Shown: positions 47,842 through 56,744 of the stretch, piece by piece
Layout of the letters: each line of letters opens with the position of its first letter
Position numbering within the stretch: position 1 is the first letter of the stretch
Origin: JANPLD01 sp964445765
GTDB lineage: Bacteria > Pseudomonadota > Alphaproteobacteria > Rickettsiales > UBA8987
Direction of reading: 5' to 3'
Length of the DNA: 64,000 nucleotides
NCBI GenBank assembly: GCA_964445765.1
Contig: CAYULD010000001.1
Span: forward strand, 558,001 to 622,000
The notes under the pieces: generated by a model
Told to the model about the DNA's origin: nothing
The model's database searches: none
Seen by the model: the letters and a program-made list of their open reading frames with translations, nothing else
Made by a program: the position numbers and the translations under genes

Positions 47842-48534
47842 TTACTCTGCTATATTACGCAATCTAACGGAAGTTTCAAATGCTTCTCGCAAATAATTAT
47901 CGTTAGCGGTAAAAATAAAATTTCCGGTTTGATAATCTGGCTTTTGAAAGTTTTGTGCAGTGTTTACTTTATTTCTACTTCTAAAAATAAGGCTGAAACT
48001 CACAAGTTTAGGTTGCCCTAAACTATTAAAATTTTTGCCCTCAACTTGAAAATCTTCAATATAATCAGTAACTATGGCATTCTGCGTTTGCATATCCCAA
48101 GTGCTACCATTATATGTTTCAACATTCATAAAAAGGGCTTTTCTTTCAGGGTTAGTGCGGTTTGCAACAAAATATGAAATGCGAACTCTTTCACTTATAG
48201 ATTTATCATAAATTATTTGAATATTATCACAGCAAATTGCAGTGCCTGAATCATTTATAGTAATTGGGTTTGCAATATTACCTTGCAGAGATTCTATATT
48301 TGCATCAACTTCTTTATAACCTGCAAGGCGTAAATCTCTTGAAATTAAGCGGATTGTAGGAAGGGCGAAATCTTTAATTTCAGAAACTAAATTGTTGCGC
48401 TTAAATTGCTCTGCGACTATTGTATATGCAGAATAAGCACCAAGCAAAACTATTGAGCTTGTGAATACCGCAAGCACTAACTCTAAAATTGAATAGCCAG
48501 AAATTTTATTTTTATTTTTGTTTTTAATTGTCAT
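47842..48534 (-). CDS. pilW: PilW-like minor pseudopilin
   Basis: A 230-residue prepilin-type protein. Its N-terminal segment ISGYSILELVLAVFTSSIVLLGAYSAY is a class III-like methylation site (G/Y-S-I-L-E-L), with Glu+5. The remaining globular part holds a Cys-Cys pair (AICCDN) and a PilW-like length. It overlaps pilV by 11 nt. Minor pilins prime pilus assembly. Identity as PilW rests on size and context. Confidence 0.75.
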   Translation of the reverse strand: MTIKNKNKNKISGYSILELVLAVFTSSIVLLGAYSAYTIVAEQFKRNNLVSEIKDFALPTIRLISRDLRLAGYKEVDANIESLQGNIANPITINDSGTAICCDNIQIIYDKSISERVRISYFVANRTNPERKALFMNVETYNGSTWDMQTQNAIVTDYIEDFQVEGKNFNSLGQPKLVSFSLIFRSRNKVNTAQNFQKPDYQTGNFIFTANDNYLREAFETSVRLRNIAE

Positions 48535-48970
48535 AAATTTTTTTAAGAACTATTTCTGGATACCCGCCAGATGCCTGTAATGTAATATGTAAAGTAACTT
48601 GATTAACCCCCGAAACCACTGAGATATTGCGAATATCCCCAGCTTTTGTAAGCCCTGCTAAATTGTTAATCATTCTGCACCATTTATAGCGATTAATATG
48701 ATATTGTTGCGTTTCACTTTCAGTTGGTGGTGTGCAATTTGCAAGATTCATATTATAATTTAGAATATTTGCTTTATCTGATTCCACAATTTCTAAAATT
48801 TGATTTGCCACCATTTGAAGTGATTGTTGCTTGCTTGATGAATTTATAGAATTTGCTGAAAAACCCGTTAAGCCAAATACTCCGACAAATGCTATTCCAC
48901 TGATGGCGGTTGCAATTAATGCTTCAATCAATGAAAAACCTTTTTGATTATTTTTATTCAATTTTATCAT
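48524..48970 (-). CDS. pilV: PilV-like minor pilin
   Basis: A 148-residue prepilin with QKGFSLIEALIATAISGIAF (cleavage after Gly, Glu+5), typical of PilV/GspI. Two cysteines (NCTP, WCRM) may form a disulfide. It starts the pilV-pilW-ddl-ftsQ run; upstream is a MITE-containing gap. Confidence 0.78.
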   Translation of the reverse strand: MIKLNKNNQKGFSLIEALIATAISGIAFVGVFGLTGFSANSINSSSKQQSLQMVANQILEIVESDKANILNYNMNLANCTPPTESETQQYHINRYKWCRMINNLAGLTKAGDIRNISVVSGVNQVTLHITLQASGGYPEIVLKKIYDN

Positions 48971-49021
48971 TTAACTTTGGTATAATTATTTTCTTTTTCT
49001 AAGTTAATGTTTTTCTTGAGC

Positions 49022-49202
49022 CTTCTTGAGGGAGTGTTCACCATACATAGATTGATCTGTCATTACCCGAATTTTTATAAAGATATCAATCTTTATAAAA
49101 ATTATAGGGTAATCTAAATCAATAGGTTAATGGATCGCCCTATAGTTGCTACGCAACTCGGGCGATGACAACCTATACATAGTGAACACTCCCCTTCTTG
49201 AG
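49022..49202. mobile_element. MITE-like element with TIRs and flanking direct repeat
   Basis: CTTCTTGAG (49022-49030) and CTTCTTGAG (49194-49202) flank GGAGTGTTCAC (49031-49041) and GTGAACACTCC (49182-49192), a perfect 11-bp terminal inverted repeat. The interior is a composite TGTCATTACCCG...GGGCGATGACA element (49058-49170). No coding capacity. The direct repeat looks like an 8-9 bp target-site duplication. A fragment of the same end lies near 40239. Confidence 0.65.
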
Positions 49203-49385
49203 TCATTACCTGAATTTTTGTAGTAGGCAAAAATTCTAAGGTAATCCATATAAAATTGTTCAGAAGAACAATTTTATTAAAAAAGTTTTACTAAACTTTT
49301 TTAATTGGATACCCCTATAATTTTTTTTACTGAAAAAATTTGGGGTATGACAATTGCCACTTACCACTTGCCACTTGCACTAATT
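49203..49385. repeat. TGTCAT composite element plus CACTTGC heptamers at fimT-like stop
   Basis: Starts GTCATTACCTGAATTTTTG, contains ATTGTTCAGAAGAACAAT and AAAAAAGTTTTACTAAAC hairpins, ends GGGGTATGACA near 49351. Then CACTTAC CACTTGC CACTTGC; the fimT-like TAG stop (CTA 49380-49382) lies in this array. Together with the MITE it fills a 409-bp gap with no gene. Confidence 0.8.
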
Positions 49386-49880
49386 CCTAACCAAATCAAC
49401 AAAGCCTGTTGCTAAAATTATATTTATATTAGCAGATAAATTATAAATTGCAGGATTGTTGACCTCAGCAAAATTAAGCACACCACCTGATGAAGAGCCA
49501 TCTCTATAAAAGCAGATATTACCAATGCCACTGCCAGAAATATCAAAATTTTCATTCAGTTTTAATTGTGAAGTTTTTAATTGCGACCAACCAGCAAGTG
49601 ATGGGTTGCAAGTTATAGTTGGCACATCTAATTCATATACTGAGATTGTATAAATATTATTAGTTTTTGAAATATTAACCCTTGTTGTAGTATTTAATGC
49701 GAAGGCTGAAAGCCTTGCCTCAACTATATTTGAATAGATTTCTTTGATTGAATTTTCTAAAGAATCTCTAACTTGCCATTGCTTAAAATTTGGAATTGCA
49801 AATATGGTTGCGGTTGCAATTATTGCAAGCACCACCATTAACTCAAGAAGGGTAAAACCATTTTTAGTTTTGTAACGCAT
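49380..49880 (-). CDS. FimT/GspH-like minor pilin
   Basis: A 166-residue prepilin. The N-terminus KNGFTLLELMVVLAIIATAT (Gly cleavage, Glu+5) and the following NFKQW and RL segments match FimT/FimU/GspH. Two cysteines (TCNPS, NICFY) are in the C-terminal half. The start overlaps the pilT stop by 17 nt. Role: minor pilin in the assembly-initiating complex. Confidence 0.8.
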   Translation of the reverse strand: MRYKTKNGFTLLELMVVLAIIATATIFAIPNFKQWQVRDSLENSIKEIYSNIVEARLSAFALNTTTRVNISKTNNIYTISVYELDVPTITCNPSLAGWSQLKTSQLKLNENFDISGSGIGNICFYRDGSSSGGVLNFAEVNNPAIYNLSANINIILATGFVDLVRN

Positions 49881-50871
49881 CTTCTGTAATAATACCCATT
49901 GCGATTAGTTTTTTGAGGGAATCTTCCATTGTCATCATACCATAAGCACGGCCAGTTTGAAGGGCTTGATCAATCTGGAATATTTTATTTTCACGAATTA
50001 AATTTGAAATTGCAGGCGTATTAACCATAACTTCAAAGGCTGCGGTTCTGCCCATTCCATCAGCTCTCTTGAGAAGAGTTTGAGTAACAACTAACCTTAA
50101 TGATTGCGATAATTGTGAGCGAATTTGTGCTTGTTGCTCTGAGGGGAATACATCAATAATCCTGTTGATTGAATTTGCTGCACCATTTGTGTGAAGCGTT
50201 CCAAAAACCAAATGCCCTGTTTCTGCGGCGGTAAGTGCAAGTGAAATTGTTTCCATATCCCTCATCTCACCAAGTAATATAAAATCTGGATCTTCACGAA
50301 GCATAGCTTTTAAGGCGTGGGCAAAACTAACTGCATCTCTGCCGATTTCCCTTTGAGAAACAATACATTTTTGACTAGTGTGAACGAATTCTATTGGGTC
50401 TTCAACGGTGATAATATTTCCCGCTCTAGTTTTATTAATTTCATTTATTAGTGAAGCAAGTGAAGTTGACTTACCAGAACCTGTTGGCCCTGTAACTAGA
50501 ACTAAGCCGTTATCTGCATTTACAATATCAAGCATTGCTTGCGGAAGGCCGAGTTTTTCAATGGGTGGAATTTCAGTTTCAATCTTCCTTAAAACTAATG
50601 CTGGCCCTGTTGCAGTAAGATAGCCATTGACACGAAAGCGAAGATCATCACTTGCAACAGCGAAATCAACTTGTTTGTTTTTTTCAAAAAAGATTTTTTG
50701 ATCGTTATCTAAATTTTCTTGCAGGAAATTATTAATATCTGCATCAGAAATTATATCATCAGATATTTTTTCAATATCTCCGTGAACTCTAATTGCAACT
50801 GGCTTATTTGAATGGATATGAAGATCTGAAAGTTTTCTAGTTCTAGCGTAATTTGCAAGTTTCTTTAGCAT
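49864..50871 (-). CDS. pilT: Type IV pilus retraction ATPase PilT
   Basis: A 335-residue hexameric ATPase powering pilus retraction. It has Walker A GPTGSGKST near 130, Asp box TVEDPIEFVH near 156, Walker B DPDFILLGEMRD near 195, His box TGHLVFGTLHTN near 220, and AISNLIRENK near 290, the PilT AIRNLIRE signature. Its presence implies twitching-capable pili and distinguishes it from PilB. The fimT-like gene overlaps its 3' end. Confidence 0.95.
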   Translation of the reverse strand: MLKKLANYARTRKLSDLHIHSNKPVAIRVHGDIEKISDDIISDADINNFLQENLDNDQKIFFEKNKQVDFAVASDDLRFRVNGYLTATGPALVLRKIETEIPPIEKLGLPQAMLDIVNADNGLVLVTGPTGSGKSTSLASLINEINKTRAGNIITVEDPIEFVHTSQKCIVSQREIGRDAVSFAHALKAMLREDPDFILLGEMRDMETISLALTAAETGHLVFGTLHTNGAANSINRIIDVFPSEQQAQIRSQLSQSLRLVVTQTLLKRADGMGRTAAFEVMVNTPAISNLIRENKIFQIDQALQTGRAYGMMTMEDSLKKLIAMGIITEDALQN

Positions 50872-51088
50872 AAATTTTGTTGTTGGTTGTTGTCATTCTG
50901 AGCGAAGCGAAGAATCTAAGATCCTTCACTTCGTTCAGGATGACAATAATTTTTATTAAAAAAGTTTTACTAAACTTTTTTAAGTGGATACCCCTATAAT
51001 TTTTTCTTCCTGAAAAAATTCGGGGTATGACAAACTAATCCCCAAGCCCTAATCCCTAGTACCTAACACCTAGAACCTAGCCCCTAAT
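50872..51088. repeat. Repeat cluster between pilY1 and pilT
   Basis: A TGTCAT type A palindrome (50891-50944), an AAAAAAGTTTTACTAAAC element ending GGGGTATGACA (about 50955-51031), then an eight-unit CTARNNC heptamer array (51034-51088). The pilY1 TAG stop is in the last unit. Confidence 0.85.
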
Positions 51089-54000
51089 ATTCCTCTCGCC
51101 AATATTCTTTATTAACTTTAGTTTCTGGGGTTGCAACTGGCTTTCCAATTATTAGGTTGCCTTGCTTCACAAAACCTATGGGTAGTGCTGTTGTTAACGC
51201 GGCATCACTACTTATACCAATATATAATTTATCTTTATAAACTATTGCCTCCGTTGCCATACCCTGCCCTAAATCAACTTCACGCTGTTTAGTGCCACAA
51301 ATAAATTCATGCTCTGAAATTTTAGAAGTTCCAGCACTGCATAAATTTAGCGTATCTGGCTTATAACGAGAGAATATAACGCTTTTATTTCTTAATGTAG
51401 CTGAAGCGGTGATTTTTTCATTAGCATCAAGATTAATAAACCAACCTCTCTGAGATTCTATAGGGCAAGCTGAGCCATTAGCCGTAACATTTTGCAATGA
51501 GCTTGCACTAAATAATGGTGAAGCGGCAAAATTGGGATAGGTGCTATCCATTATACCAAAAGCACGATTAGCGATGGAGGCTGATACCCTGCCAATTCTT
51601 GCCATATCAGCAGTGCCAAAATATGCGATAAATTTACCTTCCGGAGTAATTGTAGGGGTTAATTGATGATAACACATTCTATCATTATCAGAGTTTGACT
51701 CATTATTAAAGATGCGTTGAGTTTGATATAAAATGCCGTTATCACTTAAATTTACTTTCCACATTGAGCCTTCTAAATCAGTAAAATAAATATATGCACC
51801 TGAATATGGAAAACTAGTTGTTGTATCAGCGGTTACAGCACTTAGGCGTGGTGGAATAGAATTTACAATTTGGTTATCAGAAGAAGAATCTGGAATTAAA
51901 ATTTTCTCAATAACTTTTCCGCCATCTTCTAAATCTATAACATAAATATAATTGCCGTAATTTGGGTTTATATTATTGTTATATCCGCCACCAAAAACAC
52001 CAACCCACTTTCTTACAGAGCCAATTTTAATATTTAATATTAGAGGATCAGACCACGCTTCACCAATTTTAGAATAGTCATATTCCGCAGGGATTGTGCC
52101 TGATGCATCGTAATCTAAACGAGTTCCATTTTCTGCAAAGTAACTAACTTTATTAGTAATTTTATTATATGCGAAACTAAATAAATGTTTTGGGCTATCT
52201 GGATTTGTAATATCAAGTGCAAAATATGAGCCACCACCCTGCCTTAAGCCTGCTAATAATATGGTTTTCCATTGCCCATTGATAAAAATATCTTTTACCG
52301 CGGGTGAGCCATCAACACCATAAATACTAACTGATTTACCTGCCTGTGATGAAATTACATTTCTTAAATTTGGTAATAAACCGGGCGGAACAAATGCCCA
52401 TTTTTCTTGGCCAGTTTGCGAGCTAAAAGCGTGAAGCATTCCTGAATTTGAACCGACATAAATAACTTCCTCACGCGCAGAGCAATTACCACCACAACTT
52501 GCACCATCTCTAAAACCTTTGTAATTATTAATTGAACGATAATATGTTTCAGAATTTTGATTTGCAACATCTGAAAAAAACGCAGAAGGCTTGCCAACTG
52601 CTACTGCTTTTGAGTGATAAATATCAGCGAGTTTCCATCTTTCACCTGAAATTAAAGTTTGGTTTTCATCATCTTTTCCAGTTGGATATTCATTATAACT
52701 ATCCTTACCCCTAATAAAATCTATTAATTTTGTAAGGTTTTCATCTGTCATAGAAGTTGATAGATTTTCTTCCAAGCCAAGCCTTAACCTATCTAAATTT
52801 GTTGCGTTAAAATTATTTAGAGAATGTGTTAGCCCAGTTGCTACACTCCAAATATTTCTGTTATTAGATGGGGTATTATTTAGAACTTCGCCTGCATCCC
52901 AAATTAAACTTCCGATAGAGCCATCAGTATTTAATGAATATTTAAGCAACCTGCCCTTCCATTGATGATCTTTCTTAAACATAAAGGTAGATTGCAAAAT
53001 ATTATCATTATTTGTAATACCGGGGATTATAGTTGGAACGGTGAAGGTAAGTTGCGTTGAAATAATCTGCCTAATATAATTTGCCAGAACATCAAGCAGG
53101 CTTGATTCATCTTCCGCAAAAAGCGGAGAATCAGGATAAGTGCCACCTTTCTGTGATAAGGTGATATAATTTTCATTTCCAGCGGTTGCAAAACCAATAG
53201 TGAAAGTTTTTATACCATAATTATCATATAAAAATTTTGCATCATCTGAAGCCGTATTATCTTCCCAAAAACCATCACTTATAACAATTAAAATATTTTG
53301 TTGGCAAGGTGCATTTGGGTTTATTGGAGAATTTGAGCCTAAAAAATAAGATTTCGCTAAACTCATTGCGTTATCAAGATATGTCCAGCCGTTAGGTGTT
53401 AAGCTATCAACGGTATTATAAATTTGCTGCGCCCCTGTGCCACTAACATTCACAAGCATTTGTGCGTTTGTGCTCCAACTCATTAAGCCAAAATTTGCAC
53501 CAGAAGTTAAATTACTATCAGAAACAATATTTTTAATAACATCTTGCATCACTTTTAATAATGTTTTGGCGTTACCTTGCCTTACAATTATTATTGAGCC
53601 TGTTGAATTTTTAATTCTGTGATTATTATAATCTGCAACAAAGGGCGTGTTATCAGCCCTAATACCAATGCCCCTTGGTGAATTATATCTATCAGCGGCA
53701 CTTCCAGAAGAGCTATTTCCCCAAGTATTTAGCAATGTTCCATTATTAGTATATCTATAAACCCTATGACCAGAAGAACGAGATATTATTAAATTACCAT
53801 CTTTATCTGCTTCAATGCCTATTGGATCCCAAGATAAGGAAAATTGTGATTGATAATTAAGGTTGAGATCAAAACGAGAAACTCTTTGTGATGAACTTCT
53901 AGCAGCAAATATTGAATTTGTTACAGGGTCAAATGTGATATGTCTAATATTGTTAAAGCTACTTGAAGATGTTGCAAGCCTTGTGCCAGAAGGGCTGAAT

Positions 54001-54509
54001 TTTTCAATTCTACCGTTGCCATTTACTGCATAAACATTGCCAGAATTATCAACTGTTACACCAAAGGCATTGCCTGATAATAAATTAAAATTTTGCAGAT
54101 GATTTCCATCACTATCAAATTTCTGCACCCGAGCATTTCCCATATCTGAAACATAAACATTATCTTGTGCATCAATGGCAATAGCATAAGTAAAATCAAA
54201 CCTACCATTTACGCCAGAAAATGTTGTGCCACCCCACCTTGTTATATATTCACCTGTTGGGCTATATTTTTCAACATAGTCATAATAAATAGACACATAA
54301 ATATTACCCTGACTATCAAAGGCAACATCTGTTGGATATCTTGTTGTGCCTGCTGTTGCAGGGTCAGCCATACTGCCTGAGGTATCTAGCATTAATAATA
54401 TATTAGCTGGCACATCCGCAGCACCTGAGCCGGGCGGTGGGGATTTTGCTTGCACCAAAGCCACTGCAAAAATTATAATTAATAAAAATATGTAAGAAAA
54501 ATTCTTCAT
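51084..54509 (-). CDS. pilY1: PilY1-like tip adhesin with NHL-type propeller in the vWA domain
   Basis: An 1141-residue exported protein of the pilus tip. Residues 1-21 form a signal peptide. LLMLDTSGSM near 38-47 is the vWA metal site (DxSxS). Residues about 56-300 form six NHL/YWTD-like strands repeats (PTDVAFDSQGNIYVS, AIDAQDNVYVSD, VTVDNSGNVYAV, IGIRADNTPFVAD). The vWA fold appears to resume near 305 (VRQGNAKTLLKVMQDVIKNI, then MSWSTNAQM and ISDGFW). Residues 650-1141 form the PilY1/PilC C-terminal propeller (VIYVGSNSGMLHAFSSQTG, QWKTILLAGLRQGGGSYFAL). Such proteins mediate adhesion, mechanosensing and pilus retraction control. Stop in a heptamer array. Confidence 0.9.
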   Translation of the reverse strand: MKNFSYIFLLIIIFAVALVQAKSPPPGSGAADVPANILLMLDTSGSMADPATAGTTRYPTDVAFDSQGNIYVSIYYDYVEKYSPTGEYITRWGGTTFSGVNGRFDFTYAIAIDAQDNVYVSDMGNARVQKFDSDGNHLQNFNLLSGNAFGVTVDNSGNVYAVNGNGRIEKFSPSGTRLATSSSSFNNIRHITFDPVTNSIFAARSSSQRVSRFDLNLNYQSQFSLSWDPIGIEADKDGNLIISRSSGHRVYRYTNNGTLLNTWGNSSSGSAADRYNSPRGIGIRADNTPFVADYNNHRIKNSTGSIIIVRQGNAKTLLKVMQDVIKNIVSDSNLTSGANFGLMSWSTNAQMLVNVSGTGAQQIYNTVDSLTPNGWTYLDNAMSLAKSYFLGSNSPINPNAPCQQNILIVISDGFWEDNTASDDAKFLYDNYGIKTFTIGFATAGNENYITLSQKGGTYPDSPLFAEDESSLLDVLANYIRQIISTQLTFTVPTIIPGITNNDNILQSTFMFKKDHQWKGRLLKYSLNTDGSIGSLIWDAGEVLNNTPSNNRNIWSVATGLTHSLNNFNATNLDRLRLGLEENLSTSMTDENLTKLIDFIRGKDSYNEYPTGKDDENQTLISGERWKLADIYHSKAVAVGKPSAFFSDVANQNSETYYRSINNYKGFRDGASCGGNCSAREEVIYVGSNSGMLHAFSSQTGQEKWAFVPPGLLPNLRNVISSQAGKSVSIYGVDGSPAVKDIFINGQWKTILLAGLRQGGGSYFALDITNPDSPKHLFSFAYNKITNKVSYFAENGTRLDYDASGTIPAEYDYSKIGEAWSDPLILNIKIGSVRKWVGVFGGGYNNNINPNYGNYIYVIDLEDGGKVIEKILIPDSSSDNQIVNSIPPRLSAVTADTTTSFPYSGAYIYFTDLEGSMWKVNLSDNGILYQTQRIFNNESNSDNDRMCYHQLTPTITPEGKFIAYFGTADMARIGRVSASIANRAFGIMDSTYPNFAASPLFSASSLQNVTANGSACPIESQRGWFINLDANEKITASATLRNKSVIFSRYKPDTLNLCSAGTSKISEHEFICGTKQREVDLGQGMATEAIVYKDKLYIGISSDAALTTALPIGFVKQGNLIIGKPVATPETKVNKEYWREEY

Positions 54510-54518
54510 TTTTATTGG

Positions 54519-55031
54519 TTAATTTTCACTCCTCTCATTAAAATCACTTATTTTTTGATAAAAATTTGTTTGTTTTTTCAAATATTTTTTAGAATTTATA
54601 ATTGCTATTTCTTGGTTTTCAGATTCAGAATTTTTATAGGTTATATAATAATCTTCATTATCAATATAGTTGGCATAATTTTTTTGCGAAGCCTCAAAAT
54701 TTGGCTTATTGATTGGCTCCCCAAAGTTTTCTTTGATGATATTATATAGTTTGAATTTGGCTTGCTCAAAATTTTCAATTCTAATTGAAGAAAATTTGCC
54801 ATCAATAAATATAAAAGCAATCTGATAGTTTTTAAGATCTCTGCAAATTTTTTGCCCACGAATATTTAATTCAAAATTTTTCTTATCATAAATTTCTGTT
54901 GAGATTTTATATTTATCCAAAATGGTTTTATAATCTTTACCAAAAGGCAAAAATTTTAATTCACACGCATTTGCAGAATTATTAAATGCTAACAAAATAA
55001 TTATCAGAAATATTTTTATAATTTGCTTCAT
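54519..55031 (-). CDS. Exported hypothetical protein in pilus cluster
   Basis: A 170-residue protein starting MKQIIKIFLIIILLAFNNS (ATG 55031), with a signal peptide ending ANACEL. The mature part is about 150 residues, basic, with one cysteine pair (ACE, ICRD) and no recognised domain. It lies between pilX and pilY1 with gaps of about 10 nt, so it is translated in the same operon. A role in PilY1/minor-pilin assembly is likely by position only. Confidence 0.6.
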   Translation of the reverse strand: MKQIIKIFLIIILLAFNNSANACELKFLPFGKDYKTILDKYKISTEIYDKKNFELNIRGQKICRDLKNYQIAFIFIDGKFSSIRIENFEQAKFKLYNIIKENFGEPINKPNFEASQKNYANYIDNEDYYITYKNSESENQEIAIINSKKYLKKQTNFYQKISDFNERSEN

Positions 55032-55041
55032 TTTTATAAAA

Positions 55042-55575
55042 TTAATATTCAACAGAAATTATATTTTTTAGTTTTTTTTCAGTATTATTTGGGCCATTTG
55101 CCGTTGCAGAAACTTGATAAAAATATTTTGGCCTTAAATCACCTGATAAACCATATGCATCAGAGCTTGAAATATCCTCCCCATCATTTCTTCTATCGGC
55201 TGCCGTTGATTTAATTGTTAAAGCGTTTGCTGTGCAATTATATGAATATTTAGCAAGCCTGCCCAGTGATGATTGGGATTCCGCACCGCTATATAGATGT
55301 GAAATATTTGCTTTATTAATAATATAAGGCAAAGCAGTTGGCGGCCTTGTAAAACTCTTAAACCAAACTATTGCCTCATCAACGCAAGATTCAGCAAGGT
55401 AAAAACTTGAAGATTCTGCCTCAGAAAAACTTGCCATATTTTTTTCTTTAACACTGCTTTGCACAAGTGCTATTGCAAGAAAATTCATAGCAAGCATTAA
55501 CAATAAAGAAGCAACTAAAATATTACCAGCTTCTTGCTTGTTTTTATGAGAAATATTTACTTTTTCTTTTTGCAA
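55042..55575 (-). CDS. pilX: PilX-like minor pilin
   Basis: A 177-residue protein with N-terminal EAGNILVASLLLMLAMNFLAIA, an atypical prepilin-like helix as in PilX, followed by SFYLAESCVDEAIVWF. It lies next to pilY1, as in other T4P loci. The cleavage site is less canonical than in PilA, so the assignment is by helix and context. Confidence 0.72.
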   Translation of the reverse strand: MQKEKVNISHKNKQEAGNILVASLLLMLAMNFLAIALVQSSVKEKNMASFSEAESSSFYLAESCVDEAIVWFKSFTRPPTALPYIINKANISHLYSGAESQSSLGRLAKYSYNCTANALTIKSTAADRRNDGEDISSSDAYGLSGDLRPKYFYQVSATANGPNNTEKKLKNIISVEY

Positions 55576-55593
55576 AAACCCCCCTTTGCATAT

Positions 55594-55995
55594 TCAAAAA
55601 TTAGTAACATTTAGATTATTAATAGTAAAATTTCTAGCACCAGAAATTTCAACGGCTCTGGCTAAAAAATTATCTGCATTAGTTTGGGTGATGCAGTAAT
55701 AAAATTTTGTATCTACAATAGAATTTTGACCATTAAATAAATTAGTATTTATTGCAGCTGTAGCATTTGAACAGCTTGCACCCGTTGCGTAAAATTGATT
55801 ATTCTTTCTATAATATTCTTGTTGTTGCATAAAAATTATGCGTAAATTATTTTTAGTATTTGTTATATTTGCATTATCAACATAGCCCGAATATTGCTTC
55901 ATTCCGATTGTTCCAAGCACGCCCAAAATTGCCACCACTATAAGCAATTCTATTAAGCTAAAACCATTTTGATTATTTATTTTTGCTAAATTCAT
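55594..55995 (-). CDS. pilE: PilE/ComP-like minor pilin
   Basis: A 133-residue prepilin with QNGFSLIELLIVVAILGVLG (Gly cleavage, Glu+5). The C-terminal half contains a cysteine pair (ASCSN and YYCITQ) and the YYC.TQTNADNFLARA pattern of PilE-type minor pilins. It begins downstream of the pilA terminator and could be reached by read-through. Confidence 0.82.
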   Translation of the reverse strand: MNLAKINNQNGFSLIELLIVVAILGVLGTIGMKQYSGYVDNANITNTKNNLRIIFMQQQEYYRKNNQFYATGASCSNATAAINTNLFNGQNSIVDTKFYYCITQTNADNFLARAVEISGARNFTINNLNVTNF

Positions 55996-56029
55996 TAATG
56001 TTTTTTTAATTTATTTGTTTCAAATAAAA

Positions 56030-56065
56030 ATCCCCTTGCTAAGTAACTATCTTAAACAAGGGGAT
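56030..56065 (-). terminator. Rho-independent terminator after pilA
   Basis: Minus-strand ATCCCCTTG, an 18-nt loop and CAAGGGGAT followed by TTTTTA. It lies 31 nt after the pilA stop and would give high pilA mRNA with lower expression of the downstream genes. Confidence 0.85.
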
Positions 56066-56095
56066 AAATTTATTAGTAATTAATAAACTAAGAAA

Positions 56096-56557
56096 TTATT
56101 CTCTGTTAATTACTTGAGACGCTGAGCCACCCAACCAAGTTGTTGTAACCGTTAAAGTTGTGCCAGCCCCAACAACTGAAGTTACACCATTTACAGTTGA
56201 AGCAGCATTCGCATAAGGCTGAACTGTTGCATCATATGGGTTATCACTTGAAGCATTACCATAAGCAACGAAAGCATCTGCAACTGCACCTATTGCACCA
56301 TTACAAGCAACTGTGCTTGCACTGCCTTCAAGCATATTTGTTGCACCAGCTGTGCATTTTGCAAGCTCTGCACCGATTAGCTTCACCATTTCAGTATGAA
56401 GTGCCTTTGTTGCATTAACCCTAGCCTGAGCTTGATAACCTTGATATTGCGGAATACCAATAGCAGCAAGTAAACCCAAAATGGCAACCACAATTAATAA
56501 CTCAATTAATGTGAAACCAGATTGTTTATTGTAATTTTTAGAAATTTGAGATGTCAT
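56096..56557 (-). CDS. pilA: Major type IV pilin PilA
   Basis: A 153-residue prepilin: KQSGFTLIELLIVVAILGLL (Gly cleavage, Glu+5), a long hydrophobic helix, then an Ala/Thr/Val-rich globular part with two cysteines (KCTAG, VACNG). Strong ribosome-binding site GGAGGAAAAA before ATG 56557; the frame upstream starts from a TTG in the RBS itself and is rejected. It has its own promoter and a terminator, consistent with a highly expressed major subunit. Confidence 0.92.
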   Translation of the reverse strand: MTSQISKNYNKQSGFTLIELLIVVAILGLLAAIGIPQYQGYQAQARVNATKALHTEMVKLIGAELAKCTAGATNMLEGSASTVACNGAIGAVADAFVAYGNASSDNPYDATVQPYANAASTVNGVTSVVGAGTTLTVTTTWLGGSASQVINRE

Positions 56558-56594
56558 TTTTTCCTCCAAGGGTTTGTTAAAAGCTCAGAAAGTA

Positions 56595-56623
56595 ATATTA
56601 CTATAAGTTAAACAAATTGTCAA
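56595..56623 (-). promoter_or_regulatory. Sigma-70 promoter of pilA
   Basis: TTGACA (56618-56623), a 17-nt spacer and TAATAT (56595-56600) on the minus strand, 38 nt before the ATG. The usual sigma-54 GG-N10-GC pilA promoter was not seen. Confidence 0.8.
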
Positions 56624-56631
56624 CTAAATTA

Positions 56632-56654
56632 TTGAAATTAAAGGATAATTTCAA
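56632..56654. promoter_or_regulatory. Inverted repeat upstream of pilA -35
   Basis: TTGAAATTA-AAGGA-TAATTTCAA, a perfect 9-bp inverted repeat 8 nt upstream of the -35. It may be a regulator site or the end of the pilC transcript; it lacks a T tract in the pilC direction. Confidence 0.45.
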
Positions 56655-56744
56655 TTTTTATACAAATAAAGCAGAAATAAATTTGAAATAAAATTCAATT
56701 ATTACCTACTTGTATAAAATTGTTTCAAAATGAAAAAGTTTTTA

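Noticed and set aside
49022..49202. Insertion sequence with transposase
   Set aside because: The element is under 200 bp and has no reading frame; only a non-autonomous element is supported.
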